Below are positions 1 through 8,723 of a stretch of 64,000 nucleotides of DNA, one piece after another. This DNA is from a bacterium A37T11 (GTDB lineage: Bacteria > Bacteroidota > Bacteroidia > Sphingobacteriales > Sphingobacteriaceae). How positions within the stretch are numbered: position 1 is the first letter of the stretch; each line of letters opens with the position of its first letter. A program made the position numbers and the translations under genes. The stretch is taken from NCBI GenBank assembly GCA_900109895.1, contig FOBR01000006.1:1-64000 (forward strand), written 5' to 3'. Under the pieces are notes generated by a model, which saw nothing but the letters and a program-made list of their open reading frames with translations, did not search any database and was not told where the DNA came from.

Positions 1-1
1 G

Positions 2-682
2 AAATTTGACATTCGCAAAGCCTTTGGGATGCTGTATGATATTACGACCAGTAAGAAAGGAGCGAACAGCATCTGGCTTGCCGAGCGGTACGGTGTTAAT
101 CAAAAAACCTCCTGGCTTTTCCGCCAGAAAGTACAGCTGGCCATGAAGAGCGGTGAGCAATATCCCCTTGAAGAAGAAGTTCATGTTGATGAGTTTGAAA
201 TCGGCACCCCTCAAAAGGGCGAGCAGGGACGCAGCAAAAGCGAAAAGAAAGTACGTGTGGTGGTGGCTTTTGAAAATCGGGACGGAAAAGCAGGCAGAGG
301 CTATGCTCGTGTGATAGCAGATTATAGCTCCGCCTCTTTAAAGCCCTTGTTTGATGCCCATATCAGCCATGATGCCAAAATAATGGCAGACGGGTGGCCA
401 GGCTACAGCCCGCTCAAAGAGGAATATGAAGGTTTACAGCAAACACTCTCTGATAAAGGAAGGAATTTCCCGATGCTGCATATCCAGATCAGAAACTTTA
501 AGAACTGGCTCAGAGGTGTACATTCTTATTGCAACAGGGAGTATCTGCAGCGATATATGGATGAATACTTCTTCCGCTTTAACAGGAGGAACCACAGGGA
601 AACAATTCTGGACAAAATCATCATCCGTTGCGCTAAGCATAAACCGATGACTTATGCTCAAGTAAAAATAGTTGAGAACTAA
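2..682 (+). CDS. IS1595-family (ISXO2-like) transposase, 5' end outside window
   Basis: This is the C-terminal part of a DDE transposase; the frame is open to the window edge, so the N-terminus (normally a zinc ribbon) is missing. About 226 residues are visible. The acidic residues of the ISXO2-like domain appear in VDEFEIG and in ADGWPGY, followed by the conserved NFKNWLRGVHSYC region and EYFFRFNRR near the C-terminus, as in IS1595 transposases. The frame ends in a clean stop and looks intact as far as it can be seen. A GGGTAACCC motif at 685-693 may belong to the right inverted repeat, but the left end is not available to confirm it. The element borders the exporter locus, whose genes point toward it. 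Confidence 0.85.
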   Translation, partial: KFDIRKAFGMLYDITTSKKGANSIWLAERYGVNQKTSWLFRQKVQLAMKSGEQYPLEEEVHVDEFEIGTPQKGEQGRSKSEKKVRVVVAFENRDGKAGRGYARVIADYSSASLKPLFDAHISHDAKIMADGWPGYSPLKEEYEGLQQTLSDKGRNFPMLHIQIRNFKNWLRGVHSYCNREYLQRYMDEYFFRFNRRNHRETILDKIIIRCAKHKPMTYAQVKIVEN

Positions 683-741
683 ATGGGTAACCCTATAAGT
701 TTTTTATCATAACGTTTACTTTATATTCTAAGCGAAGCGAT

Positions 742-763
742 GATCCAGGCCTATGCCGGGATC
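742..763 (-). terminator. possible hairpin after the exporter operon
   Basis: The arms GATCCAGGC and GCCGGGATC flank a CTAT loop with one mismatch. The hairpin lies just beyond the stop of the leftward permease operon. There is no clear U-tract, so an intrinsic terminator is only tentative. Confidence 0.3.
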
Positions 764-771
764 GATTAAAA

Positions 772-3210
772 TCATTCATCTCTTAAACTATCCACCGGAT
801 TGACTACCGCGGCTTTAATGGCTTGAAATCCGACCGTCAACAGGGCTATCAATATCGCCCCCGACCCGGCTAAGGCAAACATCCACCACTGGATAGTGAT
901 GCGGTAGGCAAAATCATTTAACCATTGGTTCATCGCCCACCACGCAATTGGCGAGGCAATGACTAAGCCCAAACACACCAATTTAACAAAATCTTTAGAC
1001 AACATCGCGAAGATGCCCGATACCGATGCTCCAAGTACTTTACGGATACCAATTTCTTTTGTCCGTTGGGATGCAGTAAGCTTAGCCAGACCAAACAGGC
1101 CGAGGCAACTGATCAGGATGGTAACCGTCATGGCCGCATTGATTAATTTGGCGGTTTGTTGTTCCTGTTCATACAAGGAGGCGATCGTTTCATCATAAAA
1201 ATGGTATTCGAAGGGTGCCTGCGGATATTGTTGGTGCCACGCTTCACCGATCCGCTGAATGGCTTTGCCCCAAGCCTCCGGATGTGCCGGAGGCAATTTT
1301 ATATTCAGCGTACCAAGACCCCATTCGACCGACGAAATGAACGCCGCAGCATCGATCTTGCTTTTCATACTGAACTCATGATAATCGCGCACCACCCCAG
1401 TGATCGGCAAACTTTTCTGTCCATCGTAATTATAGAGCCGCTTGCCGATGGCCGCCTGGGGCGAACTGAAGCCAAAGGCTTTTAACGCGGTTTCATTGAT
1501 GATGTATTCCTTTACCGTATCTGATCCTTCCAGGTTCTTTCCGGCCAGCAAGTCCATTTTATACAGATCCAGATAGTCGGCGTCCACATTTTTCAGCATA
1601 ACCTGTTGTTGGACGTCGCCACTGTCGCTTTTATAAATAAATAGGCTGGCGTTCATCCCGTCGCTCATGGGAATATCACCCAAACTGACGGATTCAATTT
1701 CCGGACGTTTTTTCAACTCACGCTTTAAAATAAGTTCCCGGTTTTTCAAAGCCGGGTCTTGGCGCAACTTGTAAGGAATCTGCACCTGGAGTACGGCCTC
1801 GTGGTCAAATCCGGGATCTTTGGTTAAAGAAAAATGCAATTGCTGGCCCATTATGACCGCACAAATGACAAATACCTGGGCAAAAGCAAACTGGAAAACC
1901 ACCAACGCTTTGCGCATACTGATCTGTCCCTTGCCCATCTTCTGTACCTGCCCCTTTAATACCTGAACAGTTTGCACCCGTGTGACCAGCCAGGCCGGGT
2001 AGAGACCTGAAAGCAGGGTTATGGCCAATATCAGGATCGTTCCAAAGGCCAGCAGCCCAGGTATATTTGAATATGCTAACATTCCTTCAGGGATGTAACC
2101 GCTAAACAGGTGAAGGGCCAATTGGGCAAGTAAAACGGACAGTAACAGGGCCATCAGGGTGATCAGCAAAGTTTCAATGAGGAACTGCAGAATGAGCCTG
2201 TAGGGAGTATCGCCAAGGGTTTTCCGCACACCGATCTCCCGGGCACGTTCCGGCAGTTGTGCCGTGCTTAAGTTAATGTAATTGATGCAGGCCAATGCCA
2301 GCAGGAAGAAGCCTACACCCACTAAGCCAAACAACACGCTTTTATTCGCGGTACGCGTATGCCATCCATATTCCGTTGCAAAATGCTTGTCTGGCAAGGG
2401 CAGTAATTCATACCACGATCTATATTTATATTTTTCGAACTCCGCCTTATTATGGGCTATATTGAGCGCATTGATCTGTTTTAATACCTGCGCCGGTGTC
2501 ACCTCTTTTCTCAATTTGATAAAGAGCAGCTCATTGGAATTGACACTGGACCAATCCGTACTGGACATGTCCTGCGAAGAAATGGCAAAAAATTCCTGTG
2601 CCGGAAAACTGTTGGGGGATACCAGGTCGGCCACTACGCCCGATACACTGACAGACAAGGTATCGTTATAGATAATAGTTTGCCCGATCATCTTATCAAC
2701 CGGCCAATTTGGGAAATATTGGTTGGCGCGGCTACGGGTAAGTACTATCTTATCCGGGGCATCCAGCGCATGCTCCGGTTCCCCGGAAAGCCACTTATAG
2801 CCCAGAAGCCTAAAATAATCCGGCCGTGTACCGATCTGTTCTGCCGGCTCTTCAAGCCAAAGAGGCTCCTTGTTGGCGGTTCCCTGTGTTTTTGCTGATT
2901 CGCTATACCGGTAATAAGCTGGCGCCACCAGTTCTATGCCGGAAACCGCGCCTGTGATTGCCGGGAGAAGGCCTTTGGAGATCGCTGAACGCCCCCCACC
3001 CCGTCCATCTTCGGTCTGCATGCGGCTCACGACCTGAAAAACGCGGCCGGCATCCGGCTGATGCTTATCAAAACTAAATTCATAATCCACCATCAGGTAG
3101 ATGACCCAGCAGGCACTGATTCCAATACTCAGCCCCACGATGTTCAGGATGGTAAATAGTTTACGCCGCCATAGGTGACGCAATGTGATTTTAAATAAGT
3201 TCTTTATCAT
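772..3210 (-). CDS. MacB/FtsX-type ABC transporter permease (812 aa)
   Basis: Inner-membrane permease of the MacB/LolCE type. Such proteins have no pore of their own and transmit ATPase-driven movements to the periplasm. The layout is the Bacteroidota duplicated form. An N-terminal membrane segment lies near residues 20-40. It is followed by a periplasmic MacB_PCD-like domain, three membrane segments carrying the FtsX motif INYINLSTAQ...GVRKTLG (about 310-335), a second periplasmic domain, and a C-terminal FtsX block with KEIGIRKVLG and the ending NPVDSLRDE. The start MIKNLFKITLRHLW is the usual one for this family. It is the last gene of a three-permease operon, 63 bp after its neighbour. 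Its last ~95 residues are almost the same as those of the adjacent permease, although the rest is diverged. The substrate cannot be read from sequence; peptides, lipids or antimicrobials are possible for the family. Confidence 0.9.
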   Translation of the reverse strand: MIKNLFKITLRHLWRRKLFTILNIVGLSIGISACWVIYLMVDYEFSFDKHQPDAGRVFQVVSRMQTEDGRGGGRSAISKGLLPAITGAVSGIELVAPAYYRYSESAKTQGTANKEPLWLEEPAEQIGTRPDYFRLLGYKWLSGEPEHALDAPDKIVLTRSRANQYFPNWPVDKMIGQTIIYNDTLSVSVSGVVADLVSPNSFPAQEFFAISSQDMSSTDWSSVNSNELLFIKLRKEVTPAQVLKQINALNIAHNKAEFEKYKYRSWYELLPLPDKHFATEYGWHTRTANKSVLFGLVGVGFFLLALACINYINLSTAQLPERAREIGVRKTLGDTPYRLILQFLIETLLITLMALLLSVLLAQLALHLFSGYIPEGMLAYSNIPGLLAFGTILILAITLLSGLYPAWLVTRVQTVQVLKGQVQKMGKGQISMRKALVVFQFAFAQVFVICAVIMGQQLHFSLTKDPGFDHEAVLQVQIPYKLRQDPALKNRELILKRELKKRPEIESVSLGDIPMSDGMNASLFIYKSDSGDVQQQVMLKNVDADYLDLYKMDLLAGKNLEGSDTVKEYIINETALKAFGFSSPQAAIGKRLYNYDGQKSLPITGVVRDYHEFSMKSKIDAAAFISSVEWGLGTLNIKLPPAHPEAWGKAIQRIGEAWHQQYPQAPFEYHFYDETIASLYEQEQQTAKLINAAMTVTILISCLGLFGLAKLTASQRTKEIGIRKVLGASVSGIFAMLSKDFVKLVCLGLVIASPIAWWAMNQWLNDFAYRITIQWWMFALAGSGAILIALLTVGFQAIKAAVVNPVDSLRDE

Positions 3211-3273
3211 TTCTTTAAACTATAGTTATTCATCGCGCAAAGACTTGATCCCAATAAATTCGGAATCTCCAAG

Positions 3274-5946
3274 TTACTCATCCCTAAGGCTGTCGACTGG
3301 ATTGGTTACCGCTGCTCTGATGGCCTGAAAACCGACCGTTAACAAAGCGATCATAATCGCTCCAACGCCGGCCACAGCAAACATCCACCACTGGATCGTA
3401 ATGCGGTACGCAAAATCATTTAGCCATTGGTTCATCGCACACCACGCTAGTGGTGAAGCGATGACCAAGGCCAAACACACCAATTTAACAAAATCTTTAG
3501 ATAGCATCATCACGATGCCCGATACGGTGGCTCCTAATACTTTCCTGACACCTATTTCTTTTTTACGCTGATCTGCCGTAAACATAACCAGGCCAAGCAA
3601 ACCCAGGCAAGCTACAAAAATAGTCAACCCGGCAAAAAGACCCAATATAGACCCCGTGACCTGCTCTGCCCGATACGTATAATTGAAAAAATCGTCTAAA
3701 AACTGATAACTAAATGATATTTCCGGATTTAGGGAGTTATATCTCTTTTCTATGCTCTTTATGAGCCCTTCCATATCGGCCTTTTTTGTCTTGACCATCA
3801 GGTTGCCAAAATTGTGCTGCATGACCATCACCATAGGGCTAATGGACTCATGAAGGGACTTAAAATGGAAATCTTTGACGACTCCGACTACACGGTAAAC
3901 TTTGTTGTCTTTATTAACCAACGTTTTTCCGAGTGCATCATCTTTCCATCCGAGCGCGGTGGCAGCTGTTTCATTGAGAATGGCGCTGAGGGAGTCTGTA
4001 CCGTAATCCTGTGAAAAATTTCGGCCGGCTTTCAACTGGATGCCCAACGTTGGGATATAACGCTCATCTATGTCATAGCGCAGGGTCTTGGTCCATGATG
4101 AAGGGGCTGCCTGAGTATGAACGAAGAAATTATTATTGGCAGATGGCCCAACGGGCATATACGGTGAATTGGTGACATTTAGCACACGCGGATCCTGTAA
4201 TAACTCCTGCCGGAGGACTTCTTCATTTTTATCCAATGGCCAGCTCTGGATCACCAGCACATGATCTTTGTCATATCCTAATTTCTTATGCTGGATGAAA
4301 AAGAGTTGTTCATAGATCACCAGCGTACCAAAAACCAGCACGATAGAAACAAAAAACTGAAAAACGACCAGTCCACTACGCATTCCAAGGCCCTTTTTAT
4401 CGGTTTTGAACCGTCCTTTGAGAACGGCAATGGGCTTAAATGCCGAAAGGAAGAATGCCGGATAGCTTCCGGAAAGAATTCCTACTAACAATCCGAATAA
4501 AATTACGCCAGGAAATAACCATACAAACATAGACGGGTGCAGGTTAAGGGATAATTTAAAAAAGTGATTGAATAGTGGCATACCTATAGCCAGCAGCCCG
4601 AATGCGAGAAATAAACTTAAATATACCAACAGAATGGATTCTACAAGAAATTGAGCTGAGAGCTCCCGTTTACCAGAACCGAGCACTTTCCGAACTCCAA
4701 CCTCTTTTGCCCTTCTCGAAGCTCCGGCTGTAGATAAATTCATAAAATTGACCATCGCGATGAGCAGCATGAAAATAGCGACCGCGCCAAAAATATAGAC
4801 ATAACGGATATCACCTGGTGAAGCAAGGTCACTGCTGAAATTGGTCTCTAAATGGATATCCGTAAGTTTTTGCAGGAATAATCCAATATGATTGCCTGCC
4901 TTACGAAATTCCGAATAGCTCATTCCGAAAGCTGCCGGAAATTGCGGACCTGCGTATTTTTCAAAAACCGTCGGAAGTCTTTCAGCAATTGCCCCGGCGT
5001 TTGCACCGGGCCGCAATAATAGATAGGTATAAAATTCGGAGTCCATCCATGACGTGGATGTGGCGTCGGGTAAACCAGCCATGGATGCAAAGACATCGGC
5101 ATGAAAGTGTGAATTTTCTGGGATGTCTTTCATAACGCCTGTGACGGTTAAAAGGGAGTCACCACCTTCAATAGAGAACGTGCGGCCAAGCACCTGGAGG
5201 CTACCAAAGTATTTTAGGGCGGTTTGCTCTGAGACGACGACCCCATGAGGCGCTGTAAGAGCAGTTTCGGGGTTACCTTCCAAAAGTGGCAGTGTAAAAA
5301 CACGGAACAATGCTGGGTCTGCATACAGCATCCGATTCCCATAAAACCTTTTTCCTCCCAGGACAAAGAGGGGCCTCCCAGCATCCCTTAAACGGACCGT
5401 TTCTTCCACTTCCGGGAAGTCGGCTTTTAACACTTGTGCTACCGGAGGCATCACATGGGCTTCGCTGATCTTTCCTCCGGGCACGTTGCCTTTGAAAACG
5501 ACCCGGACGATACGGCCTGCTTTCACGTTGAACCGGTCATAGCTGAGTTCATGGAACACATACAGCCCGATTAGCAAAAAAGTAGCAAGCCCAATGGCCA
5601 GGCCCACGATATTGATGGATGAAAAGACCCGTTGCCGGAGCAGGTTACGCCAGGCGATCTTTAGATAGTTACGTATCATATAATTGTTTAATGCCAACGG
5701 CCAATTCCTCTCTTTGTCTACGTTTTTACCAGGCGGTTGTAAAAAGTTTAACAATTGTTTCTTTTCCAGCTCGCTTATTTGCGGATCCGGATCCTGGTAG
5801 CTTTGCAGGAATTCCATCACCTGTGCTTTTACTATCGGATGGTCATCCAGCAAATCTTTCAGCTCGCTTAATGCCTTTGCCTGGGCATCACCTGCCAAGG
5901 CCTTTTCTACAAGATCCCAAATCCGCTCTTCCATCATCTCATTCAT
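3274..5946 (-). CDS. MacB/FtsX-type permease with N-terminal cytoplasmic prefix (890 aa)
   Basis: Permease of the same duplicated FtsX layout as its neighbours, but preceded by about 87 extra residues. The prefix is soluble, with no membrane segment, and helical. It includes EERIWDLVEKALAGDAQAK and an LLDDHP motif, and resembles the prefix domains annotated on some Bacteroidota permeases as well as the start of FecR-type anti-sigma factors. The permease proper begins near MIRNYLKIAWRNLLRQR at about residue 88. The FtsX motifs are MNLSTAGASRRAKEVGVRK (first block) and KEIGVRKVLGA (second); the protein ends NPVDSLRDE. It is the middle gene of the operon, 27 bp after the upstream permease. The prefix could bind a regulator or the ATPase, but that is inference. 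The C-terminal ~95 residues form a near-identical patch with the 772-3210 gene, which suggests gene conversion. Confidence 0.9.
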   Translation of the reverse strand: MNEMMEERIWDLVEKALAGDAQAKALSELKDLLDDHPIVKAQVMEFLQSYQDPDPQISELEKKQLLNFLQPPGKNVDKERNWPLALNNYMIRNYLKIAWRNLLRQRVFSSINIVGLAIGLATFLLIGLYVFHELSYDRFNVKAGRIVRVVFKGNVPGGKISEAHVMPPVAQVLKADFPEVEETVRLRDAGRPLFVLGGKRFYGNRMLYADPALFRVFTLPLLEGNPETALTAPHGVVVSEQTALKYFGSLQVLGRTFSIEGGDSLLTVTGVMKDIPENSHFHADVFASMAGLPDATSTSWMDSEFYTYLLLRPGANAGAIAERLPTVFEKYAGPQFPAAFGMSYSEFRKAGNHIGLFLQKLTDIHLETNFSSDLASPGDIRYVYIFGAVAIFMLLIAMVNFMNLSTAGASRRAKEVGVRKVLGSGKRELSAQFLVESILLVYLSLFLAFGLLAIGMPLFNHFFKLSLNLHPSMFVWLFPGVILFGLLVGILSGSYPAFFLSAFKPIAVLKGRFKTDKKGLGMRSGLVVFQFFVSIVLVFGTLVIYEQLFFIQHKKLGYDKDHVLVIQSWPLDKNEEVLRQELLQDPRVLNVTNSPYMPVGPSANNNFFVHTQAAPSSWTKTLRYDIDERYIPTLGIQLKAGRNFSQDYGTDSLSAILNETAATALGWKDDALGKTLVNKDNKVYRVVGVVKDFHFKSLHESISPMVMVMQHNFGNLMVKTKKADMEGLIKSIEKRYNSLNPEISFSYQFLDDFFNYTYRAEQVTGSILGLFAGLTIFVACLGLLGLVMFTADQRKKEIGVRKVLGATVSGIVMMLSKDFVKLVCLALVIASPLAWCAMNQWLNDFAYRITIQWWMFAVAGVGAIMIALLTVGFQAIRAAVTNPVDSLRDE

Positions 5947-5973
5947 TCGACCAATCGCAACTTTCAGGCTTTC

Positions 5974-8391
5974 CTACTCATCCCTAAGCGAATCCACCGG
6001 ATTGGAATTGGCGGCTTTCAGCGCCTGTACGCTGATCGTGCAAAAGGCGATGAACAGCGCCACGCAGCCCGAAAGCACAAATACCCACCATTCCGGCTGT
6101 ATACGGTATGCAAAGTCATCCAGCCATTTGCTCATCGCCCACCAGGAAACGGGGAACGCAATGACCGCCGCGAAAACAACCAGCAAAAGAAAGTCACTAG
6201 ATACCAGCCGGACAATGGAACCGCTGGTAGCACCCAACATTTTGCGGATGCCAATCTCCTTGACCCGCTGCGAAATGGTGAAAGCAGACAAACCAAAAAG
6301 CCCCAGGCCCGCAATGAAAATAGCAATGCACGAGAACAAGGTGAAGATAACCTGCTGCTGTTGTTCGGCCTTGTAGAGATCCTCAAAGCGGTTGTCCAGA
6401 AAGGTATATTCAAAAGGTGTTTGCGGCAAAAACTGTTCCCAGGTATGTTGTATGTGACGGATCGCCTGCTGTACATCGCCCTTTACTTTGACGGTAATCC
6501 TGCCATAGCGATTTTTTTCGGTGTCATTAAATAAGACCAACGGGATGATCCGCTGATGCAGGGACTCAAAATTAAAATCGTTCATCACCCCGGCAATCTG
6601 TCCTTTCCTGTCGTCGTATTGAAAAGGCAAGCCTATTGCGTCCGCATTATTTTTTATCCCAAGAGCCTTCACCGCCGCCTCATTGAGGATGAACGATGAA
6701 GTATCGCTTCCGTCGTTTCCTTCAAAATTCCGCCCAGCTTTCAACCGAATGCCGTAAGCCGGGATGAAGCCTTCATCAGCCCGGACGTATTTGATATCGG
6801 CTTTGGCCGGCTCCAGGTTATTTCCCCGATCGATCTGGGAGCCGGCGGCATCCAGCAGTCTTCCGGAAGGGATACGGCTGGAGCGGCCAACTTCGGTGAT
6901 GGAAGGATTGGACAATAGCATCGTTTTCATCGACTGAAAACTGTTCTTTAACGCATCATCGTTGTTTAAGATCAGCAAACGGTCTTTTTCGAAACCCAGG
7001 CTCTTCTGCTGAATGTATTGCAATTGCCGGAAAACGATGAGTGTACCGATGATCAGTATAATGGAAACAGAAAACTGGAAGACCACCAACACCTTTCTCA
7101 GTGAGATGGTTTTGTTACCAGTGTTTACAATCCCCTTTAATACGCTGATCGGCTTAAAGCCGGCAAGGAACAAAGCCGGATAGATACCCGATAAACCGCC
7201 CACCACAAACGGAAGCAGACAGATGCCAATGAGCGTACCTGCGTGCAGGAATTGACCTGGCGTCAATTGTTTCCCCGATAGCATATTCAGGCCGGGCAGC
7301 GCCATCCAGGTAAGGACCAAAGACAGCAGGCAAGCCAATAGGCACAGCAAAAAACTCTCACTAAGGAACTGCCAAACCAGTTCTTTCTTTTCTGCCCCGA
7401 TCACTTTCCGGATGCCGATCTCCTTGGCGCGCAGGGCAGAACGTGCGGTGGAAAGGTTCATGTAATTAATGCCTGCGATCAGCAAAATGAACAGGCCGAT
7501 CAACCCGAAAATGTATACCCGGCTGATATCGCCGTTTTCCTCTAATTCCGAATCCTTATGTGAATACAGGTGGATATCGGTTAGTTTCCGCAACGACAAC
7601 GAGGTCCACTCCTGTGTCCGGTCATCGGCATTCGGGATATGCCGGTTTAAAAAGGCCGGAAACTGTGCTTCTAAATGGCCTGCATCGTAGTTTTTTGGCA
7701 ATAACAGATAGGTATAAAAAGCATTGTTGCCCCAATTGGTCCTCAATTGTTCAGCTCCGTAAACCGCCGTGTCCCTCAGTGTGGAAAAAGACAACAGCAT
7801 ATGGGGATGCCAGTGCGCATTGGAAGGCAGGGCCTTATAAACCCCTGTAACGGTAAAAACCAAGTTTTGGTTAAACTTGACCAACTTGTTGATGGGGTCC
7901 TCGTTACCGAAATACTTGCGGGCAGTCTCTTCCGTCAGCATCACTGAATACGGCTCTTTGAGGGCGGTGGCAGGATTACCCTTCAATACGTTCACGTCAA
8001 AAACCCTGAACAGGTTTTCATCGGTAAAATAGTTATTTTCTTCATTAAAGAGCTTATCTTTGTATTGCATCGCAATATTCCCTCCCGGCAAGATGCTGGT
8101 AACGGCTTTTATCTCCTTAAAATCGTTTTGAAGCAAAAGCCCTACAGGTGGGGCCACTGCCCCTAGTTCCAGGGAGACGCTTTTGCTGTCCTGATTCAGA
8201 AACGTCCGCTCGACCCGGTAAACCTGGTCTGCCTGCGAATTGTAGTGGTCATAACTCAGTTCATCGGAAATATAGATCCCGATCAGCAGGCAGCAGGTGA
8301 TGCCGACACTCAATCCAAACAGATTGATCAGGGATACAAACCGGTATCTTAAAAGGCTCCGCCAGGCAATCTTGAAATAGTTCTTTATCAT
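5974..8391 (-). CDS. MacB/FtsX-type ABC transporter permease (805 aa)
   Basis: First gene of the intact three-permease operon. It starts MIKNYFKIAWRSLLRYR, has one membrane segment at about 20-42, then a periplasmic domain. The first FtsX block contains INYMNLSTARSALRAKEIG; a second periplasmic domain follows, then the final FtsX block with RVKEIGIRKMLGA, ending NPVDSLRDE. No lesion is seen. The upstream 330 bp carry no complete gene. They hold a palindrome at 8527-8542 matching those upstream of the ATPase and adaptor genes, so this operon probably has its own regulated promoter although it lies downstream of two decayed permeases. A TATATTTG box at about 8490 on the minus strand could serve as a -7 element. 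It probably shares the single MacB-type ATPase of the locus; that pairing is inference. Confidence 0.9.
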   Translation of the reverse strand: MIKNYFKIAWRSLLRYRFVSLINLFGLSVGITCCLLIGIYISDELSYDHYNSQADQVYRVERTFLNQDSKSVSLELGAVAPPVGLLLQNDFKEIKAVTSILPGGNIAMQYKDKLFNEENNYFTDENLFRVFDVNVLKGNPATALKEPYSVMLTEETARKYFGNEDPINKLVKFNQNLVFTVTGVYKALPSNAHWHPHMLLSFSTLRDTAVYGAEQLRTNWGNNAFYTYLLLPKNYDAGHLEAQFPAFLNRHIPNADDRTQEWTSLSLRKLTDIHLYSHKDSELEENGDISRVYIFGLIGLFILLIAGINYMNLSTARSALRAKEIGIRKVIGAEKKELVWQFLSESFLLCLLACLLSLVLTWMALPGLNMLSGKQLTPGQFLHAGTLIGICLLPFVVGGLSGIYPALFLAGFKPISVLKGIVNTGNKTISLRKVLVVFQFSVSIILIIGTLIVFRQLQYIQQKSLGFEKDRLLILNNDDALKNSFQSMKTMLLSNPSITEVGRSSRIPSGRLLDAAGSQIDRGNNLEPAKADIKYVRADEGFIPAYGIRLKAGRNFEGNDGSDTSSFILNEAAVKALGIKNNADAIGLPFQYDDRKGQIAGVMNDFNFESLHQRIIPLVLFNDTEKNRYGRITVKVKGDVQQAIRHIQHTWEQFLPQTPFEYTFLDNRFEDLYKAEQQQQVIFTLFSCIAIFIAGLGLFGLSAFTISQRVKEIGIRKMLGATSGSIVRLVSSDFLLLVVFAAVIAFPVSWWAMSKWLDDFAYRIQPEWWVFVLSGCVALFIAFCTISVQALKAANSNPVDSLRDE

Positions 8392-8526
8392 GGCTATTTA
8401 ATTATTTAAGATAATTAGCGATGGGCCTCCGTATAACAAAGGAACATACTCCTGTAAAAACATCAATTACGCCAAAATCACAATACACTATAATACAAAT
8501 ATATAAACTAAACCTACTTTGCGAAC

Positions 8527-8542
8527 TGTCCGCTATCGAACA
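8527..8542. promoter_or_regulatory. 16-bp palindrome, predicted activator site upstream of the permease operon
   Basis: The sequence TGTCCGCTATCGAACA fits TGTnCG-N4-CGnACA and lies about 136 bp upstream of the permease start at 8391. The same consensus recurs at 13774 and 21030. Only one good copy is present here; 8548-8564 holds two degenerate half-sites that are out of register. Binding by the sigma-54 response regulator at 21176-22525 is inferred from co-location. Confidence 0.6.
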
Positions 8543-8577
8543 GTAACCGTTCCATATGCGTACATTCAGGATCTCCC

Positions 8578-8703
8578 TATTATATATATAGGCCAATCAG
8601 GAGGCAGCAGACCATACCAATCGCCAGGCCAATATATTATAGATGCGTAACCTTTGTTTTTTAAGAGGTTCCGCCAAGCGATTTTAAAGTGGTTCTTTAT
8701 CAT
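8578..8703 (-). pseudogene. N-terminal stub of a MacB/FtsX permease
   Basis: Reading leftward from an ATG at 8703, the DNA encodes MIKNHFKIAWRNLLKNKGY, the typical start of this permease family. After one frame change it continues as IGLAIGMVCCLLIGLYI, the usual first membrane segment. Nothing permease-like follows; the sequence runs into a TATATATATA tract and then the promoter palindrome. It is the remains of a further permease gene, showing that the array was once larger or was rearranged by recombination between paralogues. Confidence 0.75.
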
Positions 8704-8723
8704 GGTTTCAAATCCTCCAATTA

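Noticed and set aside
8548-8564. Possible second operator copy beside 8527-8542
   Set aside because: The half-sites CGTTCC and CGTACA match poorly and are separated by 5 bp, not 4; treated as degenerate.
8402-8596. Open frame of 64 codons on the minus strand upstream of the permease operon
   Set aside because: It runs through the operator and a TA tract, and has no resemblance to any protein; the permease stub is a better explanation of the DNA next to it.
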